64,000 nt of DNA from Petropleomorpha daqingensis (GTDB lineage Bacteria > Actinomycetota > Actinomycetes > Mycobacteriales > Geodermatophilaceae), in the NCBI RefSeq assembly GCF_013408985.1, contig NZ_JACBZT010000001.1, forward strand, positions 1 through 64,000. Reading direction: 5' to 3'. Position 1 is the stretch's first letter; every line of letters starts with the position of its first letter. The notes beneath the pieces were generated by a model. It was given only the letters and a program-made list of their open reading frames with translations. It was not told where the DNA came from and did not search any database. This document shows, in pieces, positions 25,860 to 34,958 of the stretch. The translations under genes and the position numbers were made by a program.

Positions 25860-28568
25860 TCAGACGGGGTTGCGCATCCGCCGCGGACCGGGCTCGACGC
25901 GTCCGGTCGGCGGGCCGACGGTCAGACCGCCGCCGGCGACGACCAGCGACCGGCCGCCGTGCCAGGGCTTGGGCGGCCCGACGATGACCGGTTCCAGCCC
26001 CAGGGCGAGCACCTCGGGCAGGTCGTCGGCGAGGCGGGCGACGCGCAGCAGCAGGTCCTCGAGCGCGGCGAGGTCGACCGGCTCGGTGCCGCGGTAGCCG
26101 TCGAGCAGCGGGAACGCGCGCGGGGACCGGACCAGCTCGGCGGCGTCGAGGTCGGTCAGCGGCAGCGCGCGGTAGGCGCGGTCGCCGAGCAGGTCGGTGG
26201 CCACTCCCCCGAGCCCGAAGCTGACCAGCGCGCCGAACGACGGGTCGTCGACGACCCCGACCACCGTGGCCACGCCGGGCGCGGCCAGCTCCTGCACGAT
26301 CACCGGGTCGCCGGCCGGGATGGCGGCGTGCGCGGCGCGGACGGCGTCGGCGTCCTTGAGGTCGAGCCGGATGCCGCCGAGGTCGGTGCGGTCGCGCAGC
26401 CACGGTGCGGTCGACTTGAGGACGACGGGGTAGCCGATCTCCTCCGCCGCGGCGACCGCCTCCTCCGCGGTGGCGGCCCGCTTGCTGCGCAGGACCGGGA
26501 CGCCGTAGGCGCCGAGCACGGCCAGCGCCTCGTCGTCGGTGAGGTCGCGTCCGGCCGGGTTCTCGGCGAGCACCTTCTGCACGATCGCCCGGCCGGCGGC
26601 CTCGTCGACGTCGGCCAGTTCGGGCACCCGGCCGATCGGGCGGCGCCGCCACCGGGCGTACTCGCTGACCTTGGCCAGCGCGATCACGGCCCGCTCGGGA
26701 GTGGAGAAGCTCGGCACCGACCCGCGGGCGGGCATGCCGGCCTCGTCGAGGACGGCGAGCTCCGACGGGATGCCCTCGCTGGAGAGGAAGGTGGCCACGA
26801 TCGGCTTCGCGGATCCCTTCGACACCTCACGGAGCGCCCGGCCCATCGCCTCGGCGCCCTTGATCTGCGGCGGCAGGTAGACGGCGACCACGGAGTCGAC
26901 GCCGTCGTCGTCCACAGCCGCCTGCAGCGCCGCCCGGAAGGCGTCGGGGCCACCGGCGATGCCGATGTCGACCGGCGCGTCCGCGGCCAGCTCGAGTCCC
27001 TGCTCGAGGACCGAGTCGGCGACCAGCACGCCGAGGGCGGTGGAGTTGCCGACGACGGCGACCCGGTTGCCCTCGGGCAGCGGCTGGTGCGCCAGCAGGG
27101 TGCCGACGTCGAAGAGCTGGGCGACGGTCTCGACCCGGATCACGCCCGCGGAGGCGAACAGCGCGGCGACCGACTGCTCGGGCACCTGCACCGACGTCCC
27201 GGCCAGGCCCGGCGCCATGCCGACGTGCCGGCCGCTCTTGACCGCCACCACCGGCTTGTTCCGGCCGACCCGGCGGGCCAGCCGGGCGAACTTGCGCGGG
27301 TTGCCGAAGCTCTCCAGGTGCAGCAGCACGACCTCGGTGGCCGGGTCGGTGGCCCAGAACTGCAGCAGGTCGTTGCCGCTGACGTCGGCGCGATTGCCGG
27401 CGGAGACGAACGTGGACAGCCCGATCCCGCGGGCGCGCGCCCGTTCGAGCAGGGCGACGCCGAGCGCGCCGGACTGCGCGAAGAAGCCCACCCGGCCGCG
27501 GCCCGGGACCGCCGGCGCGAGGCTGGCGTTGAGCCGGACCGCGGAGTCGGTGTTGACGATGCCGAGGCAGTTGGGGCCGACCACCCGCATGCCCGACGCC
27601 CGGGCCGCGCGGACCAGGTCGCGCTGGGCGGCCCGGCCCTGGTCACCGGCCTCTCCGAAGCCGCCGGACACCACGACCAGCCCGCGCACCCGCTTGCGGC
27701 GGCAGGACTCCACCACCGCGGCGACCTGGTCGGCCGGGACGGCGACGACGGCGAGGTCGACGTCGTCGGGGATCGCCTCGACGTCGGCGTAGGCGGGGAC
27801 CCCGCGCACGTGCCGGGCGCCGGGGTTGACCGGGTACAGCGGGCCGTCGAAGCCATACTCGAGCAGGTTGCGCAGCAGGACGTTGCCGAGCTTGCCCTCG
27901 TCGTTGCTGGCGCCCACCACGGCGACCGAGGACGGGGTGAGCAGCCGGGCGATCGAGCGGGACTCGCTGCGCTGCTCGCGCTCGTAGGCCACGGCGAGGG
28001 CGGTCTCGGTCTGCGCGATCGGGAAGGTGAGGTGGATGACGCCGTCCTCGTACTCCCGCCGCGGCTCGTAGCCGGCGTCGAGGAAGACCCGCACCATGCG
28101 CGCGTTCTGCGCCAGCACCTCGGCGACGAACCGGGCGATGCCACGCTCGCGGCCCGCCGCGGCGAGGTGCTCGAGCAGCACCGAGCCGAGGCCGCGGCCC
28201 TGGTGGGCGTCCTCGATGAGGAAGGCGACCTCGGCCTCGTCGGTGTGCGGCAGGCGGTCGTAGCGGCCGACGCCGATCAGCTCGCCGCCGAGCAGGAGTA
28301 CGAAGGCGACCCGGTCGACGTGGTCGACGTGGGTGAACCGGAACAGGTCGCGGTCGGAGAGCTTCTTCATGGGTCCGAAGAAGCGGTAGTAACGGGTCTG
28401 GTCGGAGCTGCGCTCCATGAGCCCGACCAGGCCGTCGGCGTCCTCCGGGGAGATCGGCCGCAGGTGGACGGTGCCGCCGTCGGCGGCGATGACGTCGGCC
28501 TCCCAGTGCGCGGGCGGCGGCGGAGGCGGGTCGGCGGACGGTCGGGCGGTGGTGGTCTGCTCAGTCAC
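25860..28568 (-). CDS. GNAT acetyltransferase fused to NDP-forming acyl-CoA synthetase (PatA/Pat-like)
   Basis: A protein of 902 aa. Residues about 25-190 are a GNAT acetyltransferase (acetyl-CoA loop EDAHQGRGLGSVLLEHL). From about 205 follow the CoA-binding domain (SVAVVGASNDEGKLGN), the ligase_CoA region (VGPNCLGIVNTDS, FFAQSGALGVAL) and, from about 690, an ATP-grasp domain (VVLKSTAPWLRDRTDLGG). GNAT at the N-terminus is the order of Streptomyces PatA, the reverse of enterobacterial Pat. Members acylate acyl-CoA synthetases on lysine; the synthetase part usually senses rather than catalyses. The GTG at 28568 lies inside the end of acuC (8-nt overlap), so the two are coupled. Confidence 0.9.
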   Translation of the reverse strand: MTEQTTTARPSADPPPPPPAHWEADVIAADGGTVHLRPISPEDADGLVGLMERSSDQTRYYRFFGPMKKLSDRDLFRFTHVDHVDRVAFVLLLGGELIGVGRYDRLPHTDEAEVAFLIEDAHQGRGLGSVLLEHLAAAGRERGIARFVAEVLAQNARMVRVFLDAGYEPRREYEDGVIHLTFPIAQTETALAVAYEREQRSESRSIARLLTPSSVAVVGASNDEGKLGNVLLRNLLEYGFDGPLYPVNPGARHVRGVPAYADVEAIPDDVDLAVVAVPADQVAAVVESCRRKRVRGLVVVSGGFGEAGDQGRAAQRDLVRAARASGMRVVGPNCLGIVNTDSAVRLNASLAPAVPGRGRVGFFAQSGALGVALLERARARGIGLSTFVSAGNRADVSGNDLLQFWATDPATEVVLLHLESFGNPRKFARLARRVGRNKPVVAVKSGRHVGMAPGLAGTSVQVPEQSVAALFASAGVIRVETVAQLFDVGTLLAHQPLPEGNRVAVVGNSTALGVLVADSVLEQGLELAADAPVDIGIAGGPDAFRAALQAAVDDDGVDSVVAVYLPPQIKGAEAMGRALREVSKGSAKPIVATFLSSEGIPSELAVLDEAGMPARGSVPSFSTPERAVIALAKVSEYARWRRRPIGRVPELADVDEAAGRAIVQKVLAENPAGRDLTDDEALAVLGAYGVPVLRSKRAATAEEAVAAAEEIGYPVVLKSTAPWLRDRTDLGGIRLDLKDADAVRAAHAAIPAGDPVIVQELAAPGVATVVGVVDDPSFGALVSFGLGGVATDLLGDRAYRALPLTDLDAAELVRSPRAFPLLDGYRGTEPVDLAALEDLLLRVARLADDLPEVLALGLEPVIVGPPKPWHGGRSLVVAGGGLTVGPPTGRVEPGPRRMRNPV

Positions 28569-29742
28569 GGGGGTCGTCCGGGTCCAGGCCGAAGTAGGGG
28601 AAGGAGGCGCGGCGCGTGCGCAGGATCGCACGGTCCACGCGGGTCTCGGTGAAGACGTCCCACTGCGAGAAGCCGGTCCAGCCGCCCTCGGTCATGTGCG
28701 TCGGCGGCCGGGCGCGCAGCCCGCGCGCGGTGACGTCCTGCCGCCAGGACTCGGGGATCTCGGTGGCCGGGTCGAGCGCCACCCCGCCGGCCGTGGCCAG
28801 CAGGTGCGTCCAGGCGCGCGGCACGCAGCGGACCAGCCCGTACCCGCCGCCGCCGAGGGCGATCCAGCGGCCGTCGCAGATCTCGTGCGCGAGGTCGTGC
28901 ATGAGCCGGTAGCTGGCGCGCTGCCCGTCGACGGTGAGCGCCAGGTCGGCGAGCGGGTCCTCGTGGTGGGCGTCGCAGCCGCACTGGCTGACCAGGATCT
29001 GCGGCTGGAACGCCTTGAGCACGCTGGGGACGACGGCGGTGAACGCCCGCAGCCAGCCGGAGTCGTCGGTGCCGTTGGGCAGGGCGAGGTTGACCGCGCT
29101 GCCGAGGGCCTTGTCGGGGTCGCCGGTCTCCTCGGGGAAGCCGGTGCCGGGGAACAGCGTCAACGGGGTCTGGTGGACGCTGACGGTGAGCACCCGGGGG
29201 TCGTCGTAGAAGGCGGCCTGCACGCCGTCGCCGTGGTGGACGTCGACGTCGACGTAGGCGATCCGCTCGTAGCCCTGCCCGAGCAGCCAGCGGATCGCGA
29301 TGGCGGCGTCGTTGAAGATGCAGAACCCGGACGCGGCGTCGCGCATGGCGTGGTGGAGGCCACCGGCGATGTTGACGGCGTGCTGGGCGCGCCCCTCGTG
29401 CACCACCTGGGCGGCGAGCACGCTGCCGCCGGCGATCAGCGCCGCGGAGTCGTACATGCCCTCGAAGATCGGGTTGTCCGCCGTGCCGAGCCCGTGGCCC
29501 ACGGAGGGGTCCGCCGGGGCCCGCTTGACCGCCTCCAGGTACGCCGGGTCGTGCACCAGGGTGAGCAGCTCGACGCCGGCCGGGCTGGGCTTCACGATCT
29601 CGATCCGGTCGCTGTCGAGGACACCGAGGGTCTCGGCCAGGCGCATCGTGAGGTCGAGGCGGACCGGGTGCAACGGGTGCTCGCCACCCATCGTGTAGCC
29701 GAGCAGGGACTCGTCCCACACCACCGTCACCGCGTCGCTCAT
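28561..29742 (-). CDS. acuC: Acetoin utilization protein AcuC, histone deacetylase-family lysine deacylase
   Basis: A zinc-dependent lysine deacetylase of the class I/II HDAC fold, 393 aa. The active-site segments are present: GLHHAM (tandem-His region), GFCIFNDAAIAI, VDVDVHHGDGVQ (metal ligands Asp and His), and the Asp of SQCGCDAHHEDPLA, then ALGGGGYG. AcuC reverses acetylation of acetyl-CoA synthetase in Bacillus. The ATG at 29742 has an ideal GAGGAGG ribosome site; the frame continues upstream but without one. It is the first gene of a two-gene operon with the acyltransferase and diverges from ideR. Confidence 0.93.
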   Translation of the reverse strand: MSDAVTVVWDESLLGYTMGGEHPLHPVRLDLTMRLAETLGVLDSDRIEIVKPSPAGVELLTLVHDPAYLEAVKRAPADPSVGHGLGTADNPIFEGMYDSAALIAGGSVLAAQVVHEGRAQHAVNIAGGLHHAMRDAASGFCIFNDAAIAIRWLLGQGYERIAYVDVDVHHGDGVQAAFYDDPRVLTVSVHQTPLTLFPGTGFPEETGDPDKALGSAVNLALPNGTDDSGWLRAFTAVVPSVLKAFQPQILVSQCGCDAHHEDPLADLALTVDGQRASYRLMHDLAHEICDGRWIALGGGGYGLVRCVPRAWTHLLATAGGVALDPATEIPESWRQDVTARGLRARPPTHMTEGGWTGFSQWDVFTETRVDRAILRTRRASFPYFGLDPDDPRD

Positions 29743-29851
29743 GAGCCCTCCTCGCAGGGGGTTCTGCCCGGCTCCGGCGACGCTACCCGCGGTGTGGCGC
29801 ACGCCGCGCAGACCACCCGGTCGTGGCAGGGGTTTTGCCGGTGGCGATCCG

Positions 29852-29857
29852 TAGAAT
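29852..29857 (+). promoter_or_regulatory. Possible -10 element of ideR
   Basis: TAGAAT, five of six matches to TATAAT, lies 25 nt before the GTG. The -35 is not clear. It stands within the 140-nt acuC-ideR divergent gap. I saw no iron box of IdeR type here. Confidence 0.35.
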
Positions 29858-29882
29858 GCGTGTTCGACACGGAGGAGTACCT

Positions 29883-30608
29883 GTGAACGACCTCATCGAC
29901 ACCACGGAGATGTACCTCCGCACGATCTTCGAGCTGGAGGAAGAGGGCATCGTCCCTCTGCGCGCCCGCATCGCCGAGCGTCTGCACCAGAGCGGGCCCA
30001 CGGTCAGCCAGACCGTCGCCCGCATGGAGCGCGACGGCCTGCTGCGCGTGGAGGGCGACCGGCACCTGCAGCTGTCCGACGAGGGCCGCACGCTGGCGAC
30101 GGCCGTCATGCGCAAGCACCGGCTGGCCGAGTGCCTGCTCGTCGACGTGATCGGCCTCGACTACGCCGACGTGCACGAGGAGGCCTGCCGCTGGGAGCAC
30201 GTCATGAGCGAGAACGTCGAGCGCAAGCTGCTGCAGCTGCTGAACAACCCGACGGTCTCCCCCTTCGGCAACCCCATCCCGGGGCTGGACGCGCTGGCCG
30301 GCGGCGAGTCGCTGGGCGGTGAGACCTCCGCGGTGCTCGCCTCGCTGACCCTGCTGGCGTCCATCGCGACGCCCGAGGGCCGGCCGGTGGTGATCGACCG
30401 GATCAGCGAGCAGCTGCAGGAGGACGGCGAGCGGCTCCGCGCGCTGCACGACCTCGGCGTGCGCCCGGGCGCGGAGATGACCGCCCGCCTCGACGACGGC
30501 GAGGTCACCCTCGACGGGAACGCGCTGCCGGCCGGCTCCGCCCAGCACCTGTTCGTGCGCCTCCTCGGCGAGGACCGCAGCCCGATGGAGGCCGCGGCGG
30601 CGCTCTGA
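29883..30608 (+). CDS. ideR: Iron-dependent transcriptional regulator IdeR/DtxR
   Basis: A dimeric Fe2+-activated regulator of 241 aa, full length with a C-terminal SH3-like domain. The N-terminal winged helix covers 1-70 ([27 protein letters not shown]). Both metal sites are intact with the same numbering as DtxR/IdeR: H79, E83 and H98 at the ancillary site; M10, C102, E105 and H106 at the primary site. It should repress iron uptake and activate storage genes. The GTG at 29883 follows GGAGGAG. A strong terminator follows. Confidence 0.96.
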   Translation: MNDLIDTTEMYLRTIFELEEEGIVPLRARIAERLHQSGPTVSQTVARMERDGLLRVEGDRHLQLSDEGRTLATAVMRKHRLAECLLVDVIGLDYADVHEEACRWEHVMSENVERKLLQLLNNPTVSPFGNPIPGLDALAGGESLGGETSAVLASLTLLASIATPEGRPVVIDRISEQLQEDGERLRALHDLGVRPGAEMTARLDDGEVTLDGNALPAGSAQHLFVRLLGEDRSPMEAAAAL

Positions 30609-30624
30609 TCCCGCCCCCGTCTGC

Positions 30625-30660
30625 CGCGAGCCGCCGTCCCGTCCGGGACGGCGGCTCGCG
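30625..30660 (+). terminator. ideR terminator hairpin
   Basis: A perfect 16-bp stem (30625-30640 and 30645-30660) with a 4-nt loop stands 17 nt after the ideR stop, followed by CGGTTTCC. Confidence 0.8.
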
Positions 30661-30698
30661 CGGTTTCCGCGCCGGGTCCAAGTACCCTGGTCATCCGG

Positions 30699-30711
30699 AT
30701 ACCATCGGTAT
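30699..30711. promoter_or_regulatory. Inverted repeat ATACC-N3-GGTAT, candidate TetR operator
   Basis: A 5-bp perfect dyad lies 11 nt before the GTG of the TetR gene, within a longer, weaker dyad (GTCAT at 30690-30694, ATGAC at 30715-30719). Its AT content stands out from the surroundings. Position and symmetry suit autoregulation. Confidence 0.45.
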
Positions 30712-30722
30712 TTCATGACTTC

Positions 30723-31319
30723 GTGACCATCCGGCTGACCCGGCCTCAGCAGGTCGAACGCAACCGCGGCCTGCTGCTGGACGCGGCGCGCTCGGTGTTC
30801 CTGGAGCGCGGCTACGCCGGGGCGACGCTGGAGGCGATCGCCGACGAGGCCGGTTTCTCGAAGGGGGTCGTCTACTCCCAGTTCGCGGGCAAGGCCGACC
30901 TGTTCCTCGCCCTGCTCGAACGCCGGATCGCCGATCGGGCCGAGGAGAACGCCCGGCTGGTGGCCGAGCACGCCGGCGTGGACGCGCTCCGTGCGCTGCT
31001 GCGCGTCAACGCCCGACGCGCCGCCGAGGCGGCGGACTGGGGCCGGCTGCTCATCGAGTTCCGCGTGGTCGCCGCTCGCGATCCGGCGCTGAACGCCCGC
31101 TACGCGCAGCTGCACACCCGCACGCGCGACGCCTTCGCGCGGGCCATCACCGATGCGCTCGCCAAGGACGGGCTGGTCCCGGCGTATCCCCCCGAGACGT
31201 TCGCCCAGCTGATCTTCGCCATCGACACCGGCTCCACGCTCGAGCACGCCGCCGACCCCGACGCACTGCCGACGGAACTCCTCGAGGACCTCGTCACCCG
31301 ACTGGTCGGACCTGCCTGA
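30723..31319 (+). CDS. TetR/AcrR family transcriptional regulator
   Basis: A one-component regulator of 198 aa. The N-terminal helix-turn-helix covers about residues 15-60 (LDAARSVFLERGYAGATLEAIADEAGFSKGVVYSQF), a standard TetR_N. The C-terminal ligand domain is all-helical and lacks a recognisable subfamily. GTG start at 30723. It is followed after 51 nt by the PaaK-like gene in the same direction, and a dyad overlaps its promoter region. It probably controls itself and the ligase; the effector is unknown. Confidence 0.88.
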   Translation: MTIRLTRPQQVERNRGLLLDAARSVFLERGYAGATLEAIADEAGFSKGVVYSQFAGKADLFLALLERRIADRAEENARLVAEHAGVDALRALLRVNARRAAEAADWGRLLIEFRVVAARDPALNARYAQLHTRTRDAFARAITDALAKDGLVPAYPPETFAQLIFAIDTGSTLEHAADPDALPTELLEDLVTRLVGPA

Positions 31320-31370
31320 CGGTGCGCCGCCCGCACGCGCCGCTACGACGCGCCAGAGAGAGGGAACGCC

Positions 31371-32783
31371 ATGCACGCGACCGTCGTCTCGCCGTTCGCC
31401 CGGCTGCGGTCGGGACTCCAGCAGGGGCTCCTGGCCGACTACGACGAGCTCATCCCCCGGACCACCTGGGACCGGGCCCGGATCCGCCGGCACCAGCGGG
31501 AGCGGCTGCACGACCTGCTGCGGCACGCCGCGGCGCACTCGCCGTTCCACGCCCACCGGCTGGCCGGCCTCGACCCGGCCGACCTCGGGCCGGAGGACCT
31601 CAGCGCGCTGCCGGTCATGACCAAGGCCGACCTGATGGCCGAGTTCGACGACGTCGTGACCGACCGCCGGGTCACCCGCGCCGCGGCGGAAGCCGCGCTG
31701 GCGGCGGTGGACGACCAGCCGGCGGTCGTCGGGGACGGCGCGCTGGTGCTGACATCGGGCGGGAGCTCGGGCCCGCGCGGCGTCTTCGTGCTCGACGCCC
31801 CGGCGCAGCGCCAGTTCCTGGGCTCGCTGTCGCGCGCGCTCGTGGCGCGGCTCCGGGTGACCGGTGCGCCGCCCGGCGGCCTGCACATCGCGTTCGTCGC
31901 GGCGGCCTCGCCGGTGCACGCCACCCGCGCCGCGGTCGCGCTCACGGAGGGCGGCGCGCTGCCCTTCCACTTCTCGGCGGTGCCGGTGACCCTGCCCGTC
32001 GCCGAGATCGTCCGACAGCTCGACCACCTCCGGCCGCAGGCGCTGTACGGCTACCCGTCGATGCTCGCCCTGCTGGCCGAGGAGCAGGTCGCCGGGCGCC
32101 TGCACATCGCGCCGGTGACGGTGACGTGCACGAGCGAGACGCTCACGCCCGATCTCCGCAGCCGCATCCGGGAGGGATTCGGCGCACCGGTGATCGACAG
32201 CTTCGGCTCCACGGAAGGCCTCGTGGGCGGCACGCTGCCGGATGACCCGGGCCTGGTGTTCGCCGAGGACGGCTGCATCGTGGAGCTGGTCGACGAGCAC
32301 GACCGTCCCGTCCCGCTGGGCACGCCGTCCGCCTCGGTGCTCGTCACCGTGCTCGAGAACCGGTTGCAGCCGCTGATCCGGTACCGGATCACCGACAGCT
32401 TCGTGGAGCTGCCGCCGGTGGCCGGTCACGGCTACCTGCGCGCCCGGGTCGAGGGACGGTCCGACGACGTGCTGCGGTTCGGCGGCGTGGTCCTGCACCC
32501 GCTCGTCATGCGCTCGGTGCTGGTGCACGCGTCCGACGTCGTCGACTACCAGGTCCGCCAGACGCCCCGCGGGATCGCGGTCGACGTCCTGGCCCCGCGA
32601 GGAGTGGACGCGGACGCCCTGCGCACCGACCTGACCCGCGCGCTGGCGGAGGCCGGGCTCCGCGGCGCCGAGGTGACCGTGTCCGCCGTTCCCGACCTGC
32701 CGCGGGACGCGCGCACCGGCAAGCTGCGCCGCTTCGTGCCGATGGGCGCAGCGGGCGCCCGGCAGCCGCTGGCCGGGCTGTGA
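31371..32783 (+). CDS. PaaK-like AMP-forming ligase
   Basis: A protein of 470 aa of the phenylacetate-CoA ligase branch of the ANL superfamily. The N-terminal LRHAAAHSPFHAHRL is typical of PaaK-type proteins, the phosphate loop is LTSGGSSGPRG, the adenine motif is FGSTEG, and IRYRITD carries the ribose-binding Asp. The end has DARTGKLRRF, which places a Lys like the catalytic A10 lysine. All core motifs are present, so adenylation is plausible. No phenylacetate catabolic genes are nearby, so the acid substrate is open. ATG start with AGAGAGAGGGA upstream. Confidence 0.85.
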   Translation: MHATVVSPFARLRSGLQQGLLADYDELIPRTTWDRARIRRHQRERLHDLLRHAAAHSPFHAHRLAGLDPADLGPEDLSALPVMTKADLMAEFDDVVTDRRVTRAAAEAALAAVDDQPAVVGDGALVLTSGGSSGPRGVFVLDAPAQRQFLGSLSRALVARLRVTGAPPGGLHIAFVAAASPVHATRAAVALTEGGALPFHFSAVPVTLPVAEIVRQLDHLRPQALYGYPSMLALLAEEQVAGRLHIAPVTVTCTSETLTPDLRSRIREGFGAPVIDSFGSTEGLVGGTLPDDPGLVFAEDGCIVELVDEHDRPVPLGTPSASVLVTVLENRLQPLIRYRITDSFVELPPVAGHGYLRARVEGRSDDVLRFGGVVLHPLVMRSVLVHASDVVDYQVRQTPRGIAVDVLAPRGVDADALRTDLTRALAEAGLRGAEVTVSAVPDLPRDARTGKLRRFVPMGAAGARQPLAGL

Positions 32784-32837
32784 CCGAGGGCTCACTACGG
32801 TGGAGGTGAACACCCCCGCCCGCGAGAGAAGGCCCTT

Positions 32838-34919
32838 GTGAGTCAGCCCGACGCCGCCACCGAGCCGGCGGACGCCCCCGCACCCACCCCGTTCCACCGG
32901 CTCGCCGACTACGCCGCGATCCCCCGCGTCGGGGGCCTGGCGCTCTCGCGGGACGGACGCCTTGTGATCGCGGTGCAGACGCTGGACCCGGAGAAGAAGA
33001 AGTGGGTCTCGGCCCTGTGGGAGGTCGATCCCGAGGGACGGCGGCCGGCGCACCGGCTCACCCGGAGCGCCCCCGGCGAGTCGTCGCCGGCGTGGGCGCC
33101 GGACGGCTCGCTGCTGTTCACCTCGGCCCGCCCCGACCCCGAGGCGACCGCTGACAAGAACGGTGAGCCGAAGCCGGCGCTGTGGGCGCTGCCCCCGGGG
33201 GGCGGCGAGGCCCGACTGGTGCTCGCGCGCACCGGCGGCGTGGCCGGCTTCGCGGTCGCCGCCGACAGCGGGCACGTCGCGGTGCTGGCCTCCACGATGC
33301 CGGGAGCGGCCGACGCCGAGGCCGACGAGGCACGCCGCAAGGAGCGCAAGGACGCCGGTGTCTCCGCCGTGCTCCACGAGAGCTACCCCGTGCGGTTCTG
33401 GGACCACGACCTCGGGCCCGCGGTGTCCCACGTGTACTGGCTCGGCCAGGTGCCGCCGGAGGTGCCGGCGGGCACCGCGGGCGAGCCCCCGGAGCTGCGC
33501 GACCTCACCCCCGAGGCGGGGCCGCCACACGGGGCCGGCGACGAGATCTCCCTCTCGCCCGACGGCCGGCTGCTGGCGCGCAGCGAGGACGTCCCGGACG
33601 GCCCGGCCGGCCGGCGCAGCCGGCTGGTGCTGCAGGACACGGCCACCGGCGAGACCCGGGTGCTCGTCGACGACCCGTTGGCCGACATCCACGGCGGGGC
33701 CTTCTCGCCCGACGGTCGCAGCCTGGTCTGCGTGCGAGAGGCGATGTCGACCTACGCCGAGCCGCCGGACTACACGCTCCTGCTGGTCGACGTCGAGAGC
33801 GGGCGGGCATCGGACCTCACCGCGGGCTTCGACCGCTGGCCGAGCGCGCCGCAGTTCAGCGCCGACGGCTCGACGGTCTACTTCCTCGCCGACGACGACG
33901 GCCGGCACGCGATCTTCCGCGTCGACCTCGACGGCGGGCAGCCGGTGCGGCTGACCGAGGACGGCGCGTACAGCGACCTGCAGGTGGCCCGGGACGGATC
34001 GGCGCTGTTCGCGCTGCGATCGGGCTACGACTCCCCCGCCGTGCCGGTGCGTGTGGACCCCACCGCCGAACGGCAGCAGCCCGTCGTCCTGCCCAACCCC
34101 GGCACGATCGAGCGGCTGCCCGGCCGGCTGGAGGAGGTCGAGGCCGTCGCGGCCGACGGCGCCCGGGTGCAGTCGTGGCTGGTGCTGCCCGAAGGCGCGT
34201 CCGCGGACAACCCGGCGCCGCTTCTGCTGTGGATCCACGGCGGCCCGCTCATGAGCTGGAACTCCTGGTCGTGGCGTTGGTGCCCGTGGGTGCTGGCCGC
34301 GCGCGGCTACGCCGTCCTGATGCCGAACCCCGCGCTGTCGCAGGGCTTCGGCCAGGACTTCGTCCGCCGCGGTTGGGGCGAGTGGGGCGGCGCGCCCTAC
34401 ACCGACCTGATGACCGCCGTCGACGCCGTCGTCGAACGCCCGGACATCGACGCCGACCGCACCGCCGCGATGGGCGGCTCGTTCGGCGGGTACATGGCCA
34501 ACTGGGTGGCCACCCAGACCGATCGGTTCCGGGCGATCGTCACGCACGCCAGCCTGTGGGACCTCGACGCGTTCACCGGCACCACCGACGCGGCGTACTA
34601 CTGGGAGAAGGAGTGGGGCGACCCGCTGCGCGAGCCGAAGCGGTACGAGCAGAACTCGCCGCACCGCTTCGCCGACGCGATCCGCACGCCGATGCTGGTC
34701 ATCCACGGCGACAAGGACTACCGGGTGCCGATCGGCGAGGGCCTGCGGCTCTGGTACGACCTGCAGAAGCGCGGCGTCCCGTCGAAGTTCCTGTACTTCC
34801 CCGACGAGAACCACTGGGTGCTCACCCCGGGGAACACAGGTGTCTGGTACGAGACGGTGATCGCGTTCCTGGCCGAGCACGTGCTGGGCGAGGAGTGGCA
34901 GCGGCCCGAGCTGGTGTGA
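32838..34919 (+). CDS. S9 family serine peptidase (prolyl oligopeptidase/acylaminoacyl peptidase type)
   Basis: A cytoplasmic peptidase of 693 aa. Residues about 25-410 form a beta-propeller with repeated SxDGR and SPDGR blades. The C-terminal alpha/beta hydrolase domain starts near 430 (LLLWIHGGPLMSW) and carries the nucleophile in MGGSFGGYMANW, the acid in IHGDKDYRVP and the base in DENHWV. It cleaves small peptides admitted through the propeller. No signal sequence. It starts with GTG at 32838 after GAGAGAAGG. The gene stands alone and ends in a shared terminator. Confidence 0.92.
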   Translation: MSQPDAATEPADAPAPTPFHRLADYAAIPRVGGLALSRDGRLVIAVQTLDPEKKKWVSALWEVDPEGRRPAHRLTRSAPGESSPAWAPDGSLLFTSARPDPEATADKNGEPKPALWALPPGGGEARLVLARTGGVAGFAVAADSGHVAVLASTMPGAADAEADEARRKERKDAGVSAVLHESYPVRFWDHDLGPAVSHVYWLGQVPPEVPAGTAGEPPELRDLTPEAGPPHGAGDEISLSPDGRLLARSEDVPDGPAGRRSRLVLQDTATGETRVLVDDPLADIHGGAFSPDGRSLVCVREAMSTYAEPPDYTLLLVDVESGRASDLTAGFDRWPSAPQFSADGSTVYFLADDDGRHAIFRVDLDGGQPVRLTEDGAYSDLQVARDGSALFALRSGYDSPAVPVRVDPTAERQQPVVLPNPGTIERLPGRLEEVEAVAADGARVQSWLVLPEGASADNPAPLLLWIHGGPLMSWNSWSWRWCPWVLAARGYAVLMPNPALSQGFGQDFVRRGWGEWGGAPYTDLMTAVDAVVERPDIDADRTAAMGGSFGGYMANWVATQTDRFRAIVTHASLWDLDAFTGTTDAAYYWEKEWGDPLREPKRYEQNSPHRFADAIRTPMLVIHGDKDYRVPIGEGLRLWYDLQKRGVPSKFLYFPDENHWVLTPGNTGVWYETVIAFLAEHVLGEEWQRPELV

Positions 34920-34922
34920 GCC

Positions 34923-34958
34923 CGGTCCGGCCCGTCGCTCAGCCGGCGGGCCGGACCG
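34923..34958. terminator. Bidirectional terminator between S9 peptidase and DUF4192 genes
   Basis: A perfect 12-bp stem (34923-34934 and 34947-34958) with a 12-nt loop starts 4 nt after the S9 stop and covers the stop codon of the convergent DUF4192 gene. Being symmetrical it can serve both strands. Confidence 0.6.
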
